Source: Micrococcales bacterium (lineage in GTDB: Bacteria; Actinomycetota; Actinomycetes; Actinomycetales; Cellulomonadaceae). From it: a stretch of DNA of 64,000 nt. Both the position numbers and the translations under genes were made by a program. Numbering within the stretch: the stretch's first letter is position 1; every line of letters begins with the position of its first letter. Under the pieces are notes generated by a model. The model saw nothing but the letters and a program-made list of their open reading frames with translations. It did no database searches and was not told the DNA's origin. The DNA is taken from NCBI GenBank assembly GCA_009785115.1, contig WQWY01000002.1, positions 120,446 through 184,445 on the forward strand. The letters are read 5' to 3'. Positions 1 through 8,247 of the stretch are shown piece after piece.

Positions 1-217
1 ACAGTCCCAGCTGGTTGAGCAGGGTGGACTTGCCAGATCCAGACGGCCCGACGATGGCAAGGTAGTCCCCTGAGGCCACATCTAGGTCGGTGCGACGCAG
101 AGCGCGAACGACAGGTGTGCCAGGAAAGTCCTGGGACACCCCTCGCAACGACAGCACCGGCACAGGCTCGTGAGGTGGCAGCTTGTCTGACGCAGGCGAG
201 GCCTGGGTGGTGCTCAC
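1..217 (-). CDS. ABC transporter ATP-binding protein, 3' end outside window
   Basis: N-terminal 72 residues of an ABC ATPase. The GTG start overlaps the TGA of the adaptor gene upstream as GTGA at 214-217. The reading frame shows a short hydrophilic leader, the usual first beta strands and a Walker A motif GPSGSGKST near residue 60. Position after an HlyD-like adaptor suggests a MacB/LolD-type ATPase energising export or a mechanotransmission exporter; a permease probably follows outside the window. The Q-loop, signature and Walker B are not visible, so the subfamily is inferred from context. Confidence 0.88.
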   Translation of the reverse strand, partial: MSTTQASPASDKLPPHEPVPVLSLRGVSQDFPGTPVVRALRRTDLDVASGDYLAIVGPSGSGKSTLLNQLGL

Positions 218-1812
218 TGACCAGCCTCGGCGGCGTCCCTGGCCAGGGACGCGTCGACCACCACCAGCTCACCTTCGCGCAGAGGTTCTTGCGACCATGT
301 GATCTCGACGTAACCGCCTGCGGCCAAGCCAGTCTTGACCGGCACCAGTCGTGTGGAGGTCCCGTCTTTGACCTCCACACGACTGGTGCCGTCTGGTCCA
401 GCGCTGAGCGCTGCTAGCGGCACGGCCAGCACCTTGCCGTCGGTGGAGCTTACAGGGATACGTACGCGCACGTTACCCGCATATCCGAGCAGTACCTGCT
501 GATCGGTGGTCAGATCTCCGAAGGAGAAGACGACCTTGCGACGGGCGGGGTCTACTCGGCCTGTGTCGTTGCCCTGGTCGTCGGTGAGGGTCGCGGAGGT
601 GATCGAGAGCACCGCCACGTCGAAAATCTCGTTCTGCACGGTCATGGTTCCGGCGGCACCGACGGTGAGCAGGTCAGCGTCGTCGACAGCGACGTTGCTG
701 GTGGCTTGGAACGTCGCGCCGGAGACAGTGGCGAACGCGCCGTCCACCTGCGAGCCGCGACGTACGTATGTCTCATCCACGCGTACGGGCATCGTCGGGA
801 TGAAAACGACCTCGCTGGCGAGCAGGGGTGTCAACGAGTCGTTCTGTGCCTGCGTCAGGGCAGTACGGGCGTCGGCTAGCGCGGTGTTGGCGGTAGTGAG
901 AACTGCCTGTGCCTCGGCGGTGTCAGGTGGGGTGCTGAGGGCTCGGCGTCCAGCGAGGGCGTTGTTCAGCACCTCCAGCAACGCGACACGGCCGGGGGGA
1001 GTGCAGTCCAGGTCGGCGGTGGGGTCACGATCGGCTGGTGGTTTTGGGCACTCGGCATCCCAGTAGGCCAACCGGGCTTGGGCAGTGGCCACAGCGCCGT
1101 CAGCAGCCACGATGTTGATCTGGGATGCGCCTCGGCGGGCGGCGTCCAAGGTCCGTCGAGCGGTGGCGGCGTTCTGCTGGGCTGAGGTGACATCGGCCTG
1201 AGCGGCCTTCAATGTCGCTGCACGGCCCTCGTCGGGGTCGGGAGCGCTGTACCCGGCGCGGGAGAACAAGGTGGCGACGCCACGGGCCAGCGTGGCGTCG
1301 TAAGTGTCGTTCGAGGTGTTGCCCGTGCTAATTCCCACTGAGGCAAGCGCTTGGCGTAGTTGCACGACGTCAGGGCCAGACATGCCCGCTCGCAGGTCGC
1401 GATAGGCGGGCAACTCACCAGGAAGCACGATCACCGGACGGCCCACCACCTCCAATGCGACCTGTCCTACAGCCAGTTCGGTGCCTACCTGCGGGATGTG
1501 TCCGGTGACCACCGAACCGCCCGAACCGGGGTTCACAGTGAGTTCGAACGGGTCCTGGTAGCCGACATCGGCACGTACCGTCACAGCGTTGGCGATCTCC
1601 CGCAGTTCGACGGGAACGGTGATGGCACTAGCTGTAGGTGGAGCCAGTTCGGCAGCCACCTGCATGGGCGACTTGATGAGTTGGCTCAGGCCGACCCCAG
1701 CAGCCAGGCTGACTACCGCGACACCGACCAGCACTGTGATCGATCGACGCCCTGCCACCAGAGGTGATGTCGGCAGGGCGTCGGTATTCGGGTCCTTGCT
1801 CTTCATCCTCAC
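214..1812 (-). CDS. HlyD/MFP-type periplasmic adaptor with peptidoglycan-binding domain
   Basis: 532-residue membrane-anchored adaptor of a MacB-like ABC exporter. One membrane segment lies near residues 22-42, a PG_binding_1-like region (RDLRAGMSGPDVVQL and following) near residues 135-200, an Ala/Arg/Thr-rich coiled-coil hairpin near 210-320, and a beta-barrel C-terminus. The PG-binding domain inside an adaptor is common in Actinobacteria and probably anchors the complex to the wall. The GTG at 1810-1812 is chosen because it overlaps the TGA of the upstream lipoprotein as GTGA, as at the next junction; ATG 1804-1806 is the alternative. The longer upstream frame is not credible. Confidence 0.85.
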   Translation of the reverse strand: MRMKSKDPNTDALPTSPLVAGRRSITVLVGVAVVSLAAGVGLSQLIKSPMQVAAELAPPTASAITVPVELREIANAVTVRADVGYQDPFELTVNPGSGGSVVTGHIPQVGTELAVGQVALEVVGRPVIVLPGELPAYRDLRAGMSGPDVVQLRQALASVGISTGNTSNDTYDATLARGVATLFSRAGYSAPDPDEGRAATLKAAQADVTSAQQNAATARRTLDAARRGASQINIVAADGAVATAQARLAYWDAECPKPPADRDPTADLDCTPPGRVALLEVLNNALAGRRALSTPPDTAEAQAVLTTANTALADARTALTQAQNDSLTPLLASEVVFIPTMPVRVDETYVRRGSQVDGAFATVSGATFQATSNVAVDDADLLTVGAAGTMTVQNEIFDVAVLSITSATLTDDQGNDTGRVDPARRKVVFSFGDLTTDQQVLLGYAGNVRVRIPVSSTDGKVLAVPLAALSAGPDGTSRVEVKDGTSTRLVPVKTGLAAGGYVEITWSQEPLREGELVVVDASLARDAAEAGQ

Positions 1813-2759
1813 CGACCTGAACGTTGCTCGGTCTCGTATAGTACCCACGCCTCTAGTTCGGCTCGGTGCTCGGCGACGAAACGTTCCTGGTACTGGTGGG
1901 TGACCGCGCGCAGACGCGGCTGGTAGTCCACGTCCGTCTGACACTCGTAGTCAGCGATAGCCAACGCGATCTCTGCCTGTTTCAGCCTGGACAGCCCCTC
2001 GGTGTCCGTGTGCATCAGCCCGGTCGCGTCGGGCTTGGTCAAGCCTTCTCTGGCTACCCGGATGGACTGCTCTGCGTCAGCAGGAGAGGTGAAGGAAGGA
2101 TAAGAGCGCCCCGCCATACAGGCACTCCACTCCTTGTTGACAAGAGCCATCTCGGAAGACTCTGCGACATGCTCTTCAACAGCGTTCATCGCTGACAACA
2201 ACTCTGCCCATCGAGGAGAAGTGCCGACATCGTTACCGTACACGATGTCTATCGCAGAGTTGTAACAACCTCCTTGAGCGCTGAATGCGCCGTCATCTGA
2301 TTCGTGTGGCATCCCATTCAACGCGCGGTCGTAGGCAACTTGTGCCGATTCGCTCAACGAACTTCGATAAGCACCGTTGATGTCAGTATCGAACAGTTCG
2401 GACTTACCGGGAGCCTCGTCCGAGCTGATCGTTATGATGCCATATCCGTACTGTCGTCGAAACTCTGCTGATTGAAAGTCCAAGGAAGTGGAGTCCGAAA
2501 CCTCCGCCGCGTCGCCATCCCCACGAAGGTCACGAGGGTAGTACTCGAAGCCTGCATCTGCCATACAGTCAGCGATCGCCTCATCTAACTCGATGAGCGA
2601 TTGTTCATTGCGCCGCTCTGTCTCTTCTGCTGATCCGTGAACGAGCGCCCAGTATTCCTCGAATGGCAATGGCGCTCCGGAAGGTTCTGAAGAGCAGGCC
2701 GGGAGCAGCGCCAGTAGCGCCAGCGCACACGCCCCTCCCGCCGCTGTTGGAAGCCTCAT
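1809..2759 (-). CDS. Lipoprotein of unknown function, export operon
   Basis: 316-residue secreted lipoprotein. It starts MRLPTAAGG, followed by a hydrophobic stretch and lipobox LLPAC with the lipidated Cys at residue 22. The mature part is acidic and hydrophilic and contains scattered Cys (for example IADCMADAGF, WSACMAG, YECQTDV) that could form disulfides. The ATG at 2757-2759 lies one base after the stop of the preceding lipoprotein gene, indicating translational coupling. I do not recognise a named family. Context (second of two lipoproteins before an adaptor and ATPase) suggests a partner of the exporter or of its substrate. Confidence 0.75.
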   Translation of the reverse strand: MRLPTAAGGACALALLALLPACSSEPSGAPLPFEEYWALVHGSAEETERRNEQSLIELDEAIADCMADAGFEYYPRDLRGDGDAAEVSDSTSLDFQSAEFRRQYGYGIITISSDEAPGKSELFDTDINGAYRSSLSESAQVAYDRALNGMPHESDDGAFSAQGGCYNSAIDIVYGNDVGTSPRWAELLSAMNAVEEHVAESSEMALVNKEWSACMAGRSYPSFTSPADAEQSIRVAREGLTKPDATGLMHTDTEGLSRLKQAEIALAIADYECQTDVDYQPRLRAVTHQYQERFVAEHRAELEAWVLYETEQRSGR

Positions 2760-2760
2760 T

Positions 2761-3387
2761 CTATCCGATCTCAAACTCTCCGATAACGGTGACGCCATCG
2801 CTCTTGTAGACCGGGATCATCTGGACTCTCGCATCTCTTGCCGAAGTTGCGCATACTTGGGCAAGTCTCGAAAGATCGGTAGGGATGTGTGTAACGCCAA
2901 CTTCTTTTAGCAAAGACGCGAGCGCGGCGACTCCCTCTGTCGAGAGATCTCCCCGGACTTCGGAAGCCATGATCTCTTCGATCAGTAGTCTGCTGTCCTC
3001 TGTCGCCTGCCAGTCAGAGCCAGGAACACCAGGCAGGTCGTCACGAAGTGCATCGAAGCAGCCTCTCGCTGAAGCATCATTCCGTCGATGCATGTATGCA
3101 ACAGCTTCGTCCGGATTTCTAACCTGACTCCCATCGGCAGCATGCAACTCAGTTCGGCGAACGTAACCCTCCCGCCCGTTAGTTGCCTCCACCCAGATGA
3201 GATCTGGTTCCTCGTCGGGAGTTAACCCCCATGCAGAACCATAAGTCTCGCCACTGTCGTTCGTCGGGAACGAAACCTGGACTGTGGGTGAGAGGACCTG
3301 CTCTCCCGCAGAAGGTGATGTCGCGCAGCCGGAAATGAAAATCGCGCACGCTGTAGCGAGATAAACAAAACGCGGTAATTTATCCAT
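2761..3387 (-). CDS. Small lipoprotein of unknown function, export operon
   Basis: 208-residue lipoprotein beginning MDKLPRFVYLATACAIF with lipobox FISGC. The mature chain has no membrane segment. Its start ATG 3385-3387 lies 2 bases after the TGA of the secreted-protein gene, so the two are likely cotranslated. Base composition here is less GC-rich than in most of the window (AT-rich start region), as in the two neighbouring genes, which hints at later acquisition of this operon. Function unknown; no catalytic motif seen. Confidence 0.72.
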   Translation of the reverse strand: MDKLPRFVYLATACAIFISGCATSPSAGEQVLSPTVQVSFPTNDSGETYGSAWGLTPDEEPDLIWVEATNGREGYVRRTELHAADGSQVRNPDEAVAYMHRRNDASARGCFDALRDDLPGVPGSDWQATEDSRLLIEEIMASEVRGDLSTEGVAALASLLKEVGVTHIPTDLSRLAQVCATSARDARVQMIPVYKSDGVTVIGEFEIG

Positions 3388-3389
3388 TT

Positions 3390-3842
3390 TCACGCATTCT
3401 GGTTTGGTGAACGCGTGGTGCAGTAAGTATTGTATCCGCCGCCGTTCCAGATCTGAACGCATCCCTGCGAGTAGTACGATCCAGCCGGGGCCGGGCGGAG
3501 TTGGGTCGACGAAGACGTTCCTATGCCAGAAACATGGTTGTAGCTGTAGCCTTCAGTTTTCAAGATCTTCCCTGCGCTCGACCACAGGCGAGGGTATGTT
3601 CCCATCCGTCCAGCACTTACTGTGACACTGGACGAAATTCTTGTTGAGGCGGTGGCTACGCGGGTCGGAGAGGATGCAGTAGAAATTACGGCACGATGCT
3701 GGTAAGTGACGCCGTAGAGATTGACGCTGCTCGCTGTGCTTTCAGCCACACCTGCTGATGCCGCGACTGGTGCAGACACGATAAGCCCGACAGCAAGAGT
3801 GGCGGATAGCAGCGACGAAAAAATGCGACGGCATCCTCGCAT
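3390..3842 (-). CDS. Small secreted protein, first gene of export operon
   Basis: 150-residue preprotein with a clear Sec signal: MRGCRR basic start, hydrophobic core and an ASA-like cleavage site near residue 30. The mature part of about 120 residues is Ser/Thr/Tyr/Gly-rich with two Cys near the C-terminus (QGCVQIW and TYCTTR) spaced for one disulfide. The ATG at 3840-3842 has AAGGGG six bases upstream, so the longer frame is rejected. As first gene of an operon with two lipoproteins, an adaptor and an ABC ATPase, it could be a bacteriocin-like or signalling substrate, but no family is recognised. Confidence 0.72.
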   Translation of the reverse strand: MRGCRRIFSSLLSATLAVGLIVSAPVAASAGVAESTASSVNLYGVTYQHRAVISTASSPTRVATASTRISSSVTVSAGRMGTYPRLWSSAGKILKTEGYSYNHVSGIGTSSSTQLRPAPAGSYYSQGCVQIWNGGGYNTYCTTRSPNQNA

Positions 3843-4001
3843 GACGACCCCTTCGTTGGTGGACAACTCTGACAAGTCAGACGTCGAGGATGAAGCGGAC
3901 TCTACGCGGTCATGACTCATGCGTCAAGCATCGGGCGGTTATCGAGGTGGAGTCCCGTTCGTATGTGTACAGCAGGTCTCTCACCAAGACAGTCTCTGCC
4001 G

Positions 4002-4007
4002 TACCGT
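4002..4007 (+). promoter_or_regulatory. -10 box TACCGT, likely leaderless promoter of PNP gene
   Basis: TACCGT lies 7 bases before ATG 4015. A TANNNT box at this distance places the transcription start on the start codon. No Shine-Dalgarno sequence is present. Confidence 0.5.
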
Positions 4008-4014
4008 GCGGTGC

Positions 4015-4830
4015 ATGGACCTTGACGACCCGGTTGTCTCCCCGTCCGAGGTGGCGCGTGAGGCGGCCGACGTGATCGCACGACGCAGCGGGGTGGGGCG
4101 GCACGACGTGGCTGTGGTGCTCGGGTCGGGGTGGGGTCAGGCCGGTGATCTGCTGGGGGAGAGCGTCGCGACGCTCGCCGCCGAGGAGGTCCCGGGGTTC
4201 TCTCGTCCGGTGGTGAGCGGGCATCGCGGGACGCTGCGCTCGGTGCGGCTCGACGGTGGGCGGCACGCCCTGGTGATCGGGGCGCGGACGCACCTGTACG
4301 AGGGGCTCGGGGTGCGGCGGGTGGCGCACGGGGTGCGCACGGCTGCGGCGGCCGGGGCGCGGGTCGTCGTGCTGACCAACGGGTGCGGCAGCCTGAACCC
4401 GGCCTGGGTGCCGGGAACCCCTGTGCTCATCGGTGACCACCTCAATCTCACCGGGGCCTCGCCGCTGGAGGGTGCGACCTTCCTCGACCTGACCGACCTG
4501 TACTCGGCCCGGCTGCGTGCCCTGGTGCGGGAGGTCGACCCGACGTTGCCCGAGGGCGTCTACGCCCAGCTGCGCGGACCCCACTACGAGACACCGGCCG
4601 AGGTGCGCATGGTCGGGACGCTGGGGGGTCACCTCGTCGGTATGTCCACCGCGCTCGAGGCCATCGCGGCCCGGGAGGTCGGCATGGAGGTGCTGGGCCT
4701 GTCCCTGGTCACCAACCTCGCCGCCGGGGTCGGTGACCAGCCGCTGTCTCACGCGGAGGTGCTGGCCGCCGGCGAGGCCGCCGCGCCGAGGCTCGCCGCC
4801 CTGCTCGCGCGGGTCGTCGCTCGGCTCTGA
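4015..4830 (+). CDS. punA: Purine nucleoside phosphorylase (trimeric PNP family)
   Basis: 271 residues. Splits purine (deoxy)nucleosides with phosphate to free base plus (deoxy)ribose-1-phosphate in purine salvage, in the cytoplasm. Family motifs are in order: phosphate loop GSGWG (residues 37-41), a GHRG phosphate-binding segment, [17 protein letters not shown], the substrate-binding GPHYETPAE (about 188-196) and [25 protein letters not shown] carries the base-contacting Asn. Length matches the trimeric class. ATG 4015 is preferred over the longer frame because a TANNNT promoter sits 7 bases upstream. Convergent with the carboxylase gene. Confidence 0.93.
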   Translation: MDLDDPVVSPSEVAREAADVIARRSGVGRHDVAVVLGSGWGQAGDLLGESVATLAAEEVPGFSRPVVSGHRGTLRSVRLDGGRHALVIGARTHLYEGLGVRRVAHGVRTAAAAGARVVVLTNGCGSLNPAWVPGTPVLIGDHLNLTGASPLEGATFLDLTDLYSARLRALVREVDPTLPEGVYAQLRGPHYETPAEVRMVGTLGGHLVGMSTALEAIAAREVGMEVLGLSLVTNLAAGVGDQPLSHAEVLAAGEAAAPRLAALLARVVARL

Positions 4831-4932
4831 GGCGGTACGAGGTCGTCTCGCCGGATGATCCAGCGTCGACGACCCGGCACGGATGCTGTCGACCCGTCGG
4901 TGGAGGCGGGAGAGGACGGCTCCCGTGACAGG

Positions 4933-6699
4933 TCAGTCGACGATCTCGCAGATCAGCGAACCCGCGGAGACCGAGGCTCCGGGTGCGGTGGACAGGTTGG
5001 TCACGGTGCCCGTGCGGTGGGCGACCAGCGGCTGCTCCATCTTCATGGCCTCGAGCACCACGACGAGGTCGCCCTCGGTCACCTGGTCGCCCTCGGCCAC
5101 GGCGACCTTGACGATGGTGCCCTGCATGGGCGAGGTCAGGGTGGCCCCGTTGCCGGCAGCCCGAGAGGTCGCACGCCGGATGGCGCGGCGCGGCGCTGCC
5201 GAGCGACCCCCGCCGCGAGAGCCGGCCAGCGCCGCCGGGAGGACGACCTCGAGCCGCTTGCCACCGACCTCGACCACGACGCGCTCCAGATCGGGCGCGG
5301 CCTCCGCTTCGGGAGCGGAGGGGGCGGGGGAGAGCGTGGCCAGACGGTCGGCGAGCTCGGTCTCGATCCACCGGGTGTGCACGGCGAACGGACCCTCGTC
5401 GGGCACGAACGCCTCGTCGTCCAGCACGGTGCGGTGGAAGGGGATCACCGTCGCGATGCCCTCGACCACCAGCTCGTCCAGGGCTCGGCGGGCACGCTCG
5501 ACGGCCTGGCGGCGGTCGGCGCCGGTGACGATCAGCTTCAGCAGCAGGGAGTCGAACAGCCCGCTGATGGTGTCGCCCTCGACCACCCCGGAGTCCACTC
5601 GCACACCGGGGCCCGAGGGCAGGCGCAGCGTGGTGATCTTGCCGGGTGCGGGCAGGAACCCGATCGACGGGTCCTCGCCGTTGATCCGCAGCTCGATCGA
5701 GTGGCCGCGCCCGGTCACCTCGTCGTAGCCCAGCGGCTCGCCGGCAGCGATGCGCAGCTGTTCGCGCACCAGGTCCAGGCCGGTGATCTCCTCAGAGACG
5801 GGGTGCTCGACCTGGAGCCGGGTGTTCACCTCGAGGAACGACACGGTGCCGTCGGCACCGAGCAGAAACTCGCACGTCCCGGCGCCGACATACCCGGCCT
5901 CGCGCAGGATCGCGATGGACGACGACACCAGCACCCGCTCCTGCTCGGGCGTCAGGAAGGGCGCGGGGGCCTCCTCGACCAGCTTCTGGTGGCGGCGCTG
6001 CAACGAGCAGTCGCGGGTGGAGACCACGACGACGGTGCCGTGCTCGTCGGCCAGGCACTGGGTCTCCAGGTGCCGGGGCTTGTCGAGGTAGCGCTCCACG
6101 AAGCACTCGCCGCGACCGAACGCGGCCGTCGCCTCGCGAACCGCGGAGTCGAACATCTCGTCGACCTCGTCGCGCGTCCGGGCGACCTTCAGCCCGCGAC
6201 CGCCACCGCCGAACGCGGCCTTGATCGCCAGGGGGAAGCCGTGCTCGGCGGCGAACGCGTGGATCTCCGCGGAGCCTGAGACAGGGTTCGGGGTGCCGGG
6301 TGCCAGCGGCGCCCCGACCTTCTGCGCGATGGCGCGGGCGGAGACCTTGTCGCCCAGCGCGTCGATGGCCGCGGGCGGCGGGCCGATCCACACCAGCCCG
6401 GCGTCGATGACCGCGCGGGCGAAGTCGGCGTTCTCCGCGAGGAACCCGTAGCCGGGGTGCACGGCGTCGGCCCCGGCCCGGGCCGCCACGTCGAGCAGCT
6501 TGGCGATGTCCAGGTACGTCTCGGTCGGGCGCGACCCGTCGAGGCAGTACGCCTCGTCGGCGAGGCGCACGTGCAGCGCCTCGCGGTCGGGGTCGGCGTA
6601 CACCGCGACCGAGCTCAGCCCCGCGTCACGGCAGGCGCGGGCGATGCGGACAGCGATCTCTCCGCGGTTGGCGATCAGGACCTTGGTCAGCTCAGGCAC
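4933..6699 (-). CDS. accA: Acyl-CoA carboxylase alpha subunit (biotin carboxylase + BCCP)
   Basis: 588-residue fused biotin carboxylase/biotin carrier protein. It carboxylates biotin with ATP and bicarbonate for acetyl/propionyl-CoA carboxylation, feeding fatty-acid synthesis. Seen: N-terminal [17 protein letters not shown]-grasp Gly-rich loop [10 protein letters not shown] (about 160-170), [14 protein letters not shown] segment, [16 protein letters not shown], an Ala/Pro-rich linker, and the biotinylation motif EAMKMEQP with Lys 553. The partner beta and epsilon subunits are at 14028-15820 and a biotin ligase at 18584. GTG start 6697-6699 follows a TACCTT box by 5 bases, so it is probably leaderless. 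Symbol follows actinobacterial usage (AccA). Confidence 0.95.
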   Translation of the reverse strand: MPELTKVLIANRGEIAVRIARACRDAGLSSVAVYADPDREALHVRLADEAYCLDGSRPTETYLDIAKLLDVAARAGADAVHPGYGFLAENADFARAVIDAGLVWIGPPPAAIDALGDKVSARAIAQKVGAPLAPGTPNPVSGSAEIHAFAAEHGFPLAIKAAFGGGGRGLKVARTRDEVDEMFDSAVREATAAFGRGECFVERYLDKPRHLETQCLADEHGTVVVVSTRDCSLQRRHQKLVEEAPAPFLTPEQERVLVSSSIAILREAGYVGAGTCEFLLGADGTVSFLEVNTRLQVEHPVSEEITGLDLVREQLRIAAGEPLGYDEVTGRGHSIELRINGEDPSIGFLPAPGKITTLRLPSGPGVRVDSGVVEGDTISGLFDSLLLKLIVTGADRRQAVERARRALDELVVEGIATVIPFHRTVLDDEAFVPDEGPFAVHTRWIETELADRLATLSPAPSAPEAEAAPDLERVVVEVGGKRLEVVLPAALAGSRGGGRSAAPRRAIRRATSRAAGNGATLTSPMQGTIVKVAVAEGDQVTEGDLVVVLEAMKMEQPLVAHRTGTVTNLSTAPGASVSAGSLICEIVD

Positions 6700-6704
6700 G
6701 GCTC

Positions 6705-6710
6705 AAGGTA
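6705..6710 (-). promoter_or_regulatory. -10 box TACCTT upstream of acyl-CoA carboxylase alpha gene
   Basis: TACCTT (minus strand) ends 5 bases before the GTG start; fits a leaderless transcript. Confidence 0.45.
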
Positions 6711-6805
6711 ACGTCTCGATGACGCCTCCCGGGAGTCGCTTCCTGAGGCTTTCGGGAAGTCTGTGCCCGGGGCCAAGCCGTGTCGAAGCGACGTTGTCGG
6801 TTTCC

Positions 6806-7438
6806 TCAGCCCCACAGCTGGGGGACGGTGAGCCCCAGGGTCGCGATCAGGTTCCGCAGCAGGGGGAGCGACAGGCCGACGACGGTGTGCGGGTCGCCCT
6901 CGATGCGTTCGACGAACGGCCCGCCGAGCCCGTCGACGGTGAACGCACCGGCGACCCTCAGAGGTTCGCCGGTGGCGACGTAGGCGTCGATCTCGGCGTC
7001 GGAGAGGTCGGCGAAGTGCACCACGGCCGAGGCCGTCGCCCCGAGGGCCGTGCGGTTCGCCGGTGCGTCGGTGCCCTGCCCGTCGGCGTCCCGTGTGTCG
7101 ATGATCCAGTGCCCGGTGTGCAGGACGCCGCTGCGGCCGCGCATCGCTCGCCACCGGGTGACGGCCTCCGTGGCATCGACGGGCTTGCCCTGGGCCTGCC
7201 CGTCGAGCTCCAACATCGAGTCGCACCCCAGCACCACGAGGCCGTCGACCCCGCGAGCCACCGCCTCGGCCTTGGCCTGGGCGAGCAGCAGCACCTTCTC
7301 GGCCACGCTCAGCGAGGCCATCCGCGCGAGCAGCGCGTCCTCGTCCACGTCGGAGACCCGCACCGCCGGGTCGAACCCGGCGGCCCGCAACGTGGCCAGC
7401 CGTGCGGGAGAGGCCGAGGCGAGCAGCAGACGAGTCAC
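6806..7438 (-). CDS. maf: Maf-like nucleoside triphosphate pyrophosphatase
   Basis: 210 residues. Hydrolyses non-canonical or selected NTPs to NMP and PPi (house-cleaning, linked to septum control). Motifs: N-terminal LLLASASPARLATL nucleotide-binding loop, DVDEDALL, the central VLGCDSMLELDG with the catalytic Asp, GKPVDATEAVTRWRAMRGR, and C-terminal GLGGPFVERIEGDPHTVVGLSL. Length is normal. GTG 7436-7438 lies 6 bases after a TAGGCT box with no ribosome binding site, so a leaderless message is likely. The carboxylase gene follows on the same strand after about 107 bases, with its own promoter. Confidence 0.92.
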   Translation of the reverse strand: MTRLLLASASPARLATLRAAGFDPAVRVSDVDEDALLARMASLSVAEKVLLLAQAKAEAVARGVDGLVVLGCDSMLELDGQAQGKPVDATEAVTRWRAMRGRSGVLHTGHWIIDTRDADGQGTDAPANRTALGATASAVVHFADLSDAEIDAYVATGEPLRVAGAFTVDGLGGPFVERIEGDPHTVVGLSLPLLRNLIATLGLTVPQLWG

Positions 7439-7444
7439 GCCGGG

Positions 7445-7450
7445 AGCCTA
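7445..7450 (-). promoter_or_regulatory. -10 box TAGGCT of maf, leaderless
   Basis: TAGGCT ends 6 bases before GTG 7438 on the minus strand; no Shine-Dalgarno sequence between them. Confidence 0.5.
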
Positions 7451-7535
7451 GCGCCCCCGCACCGGTACCAGGGTGAGGCCCCTAGACTCGGGAAGGCATC
7501 GGGTGATAAGGCATCGGGTGATGAGGAGGGGCGAC

Positions 7536-8234
7536 GTGGACGAGGACCGGTCGGACGTGCTCGACGGCGACATCGACCAGGAAGACGGCGACCTCGACGA
7601 CGCCGGGCCTGACGACACCGGTCTGGACGACCCGGACCTGCTGCGGCCGTCGCCCTTGGTGTGGCGTCGGCGCACCGCGATCGAGATGCTCGTCTCCGGG
7701 GCTCTCGGGCTGTACACCTCGTTCGTGTTGTCGATCGACGCCTGGATACTCGCGGAAGACCCCTACGCGGTCTTCTCCTGCGACGTCTCGCAGATCATCA
7801 GCTGCGGGGAGGTGGCCCGGACCTGGCAGGCACAGCTGCTCGGCTTCCCGAACGCCTTCCTGGGCATCTTCTTCGAGACGGTGGTGCTCACCGTCTCGGT
7901 GGCGCTGATCGCCGGGGTCGTCTTTCCGCGCTGGTTCATGCGCGGGGTGCAGGTGCTGTACACGATCGCGCTGCTCTTCGCGCTGTGGCTGTTCGCCCAG
8001 GCCTACTTCGTCATCGGTGCGCTGTGCCCGTGGTGCATGGTCATCACGTTCACGACGATCCTGGTCTGGGCCGGGCTGACCCGGATCAACATCCGCGACG
8101 GGCACCTGCCGTCGAGCCCGAGCGTGCGCCGCTTCGTCGTCTCGGGCGCCGACTGGTACCTCACGGCGGCCGCCTGCGCCGCGATCGTCGCGATGATCCT
8201 GGCCCGCTACGGGACCTACCTCTTCTACGGCTGA
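7536..8234 (+). CDS. Vitamin K epoxide reductase (VKOR) family membrane protein
   Basis: 232 residues. VKOR homologues in Actinobacteria reoxidise DsbA-like proteins by passing electrons to menaquinone. An acidic Asp-rich N-terminal tail (about 40 residues) precedes four to five membrane segments. The loop pair CDVSQIISC (Cys near 82 and 90) and the active-site CPWC (near 164-167) are both present. GTG 7536 is chosen because GAGGAGGGG sits 4-5 bases upstream; ATG 7521 would overlap that site. A 15-base near-tandem duplication (GCATCGGGTGATRAG) at 7497-7526 lies in the leader. No DsbA gene adjoins it here. Confidence 0.9.
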   Translation: MDEDRSDVLDGDIDQEDGDLDDAGPDDTGLDDPDLLRPSPLVWRRRTAIEMLVSGALGLYTSFVLSIDAWILAEDPYAVFSCDVSQIISCGEVARTWQAQLLGFPNAFLGIFFETVVLTVSVALIAGVVFPRWFMRGVQVLYTIALLFALWLFAQAYFVIGALCPWCMVITFTTILVWAGLTRINIRDGHLPSSPSVRRFVVSGADWYLTAAACAAIVAMILARYGTYLFYG

Positions 8235-8247
8235 CCAGGTGCACGCC

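Noticed and set aside
3390..3842. Secreted protein as a lactococcin 972-type bacteriocin
   Set aside because: Operon layout is reminiscent, but the mature sequence shows no family motif I can point to.
4855..6279. 474-residue plus-strand ORF
   Set aside because: Antisense of the carboxylase alpha gene, Gly/Asp/Val-rich shadow composition.
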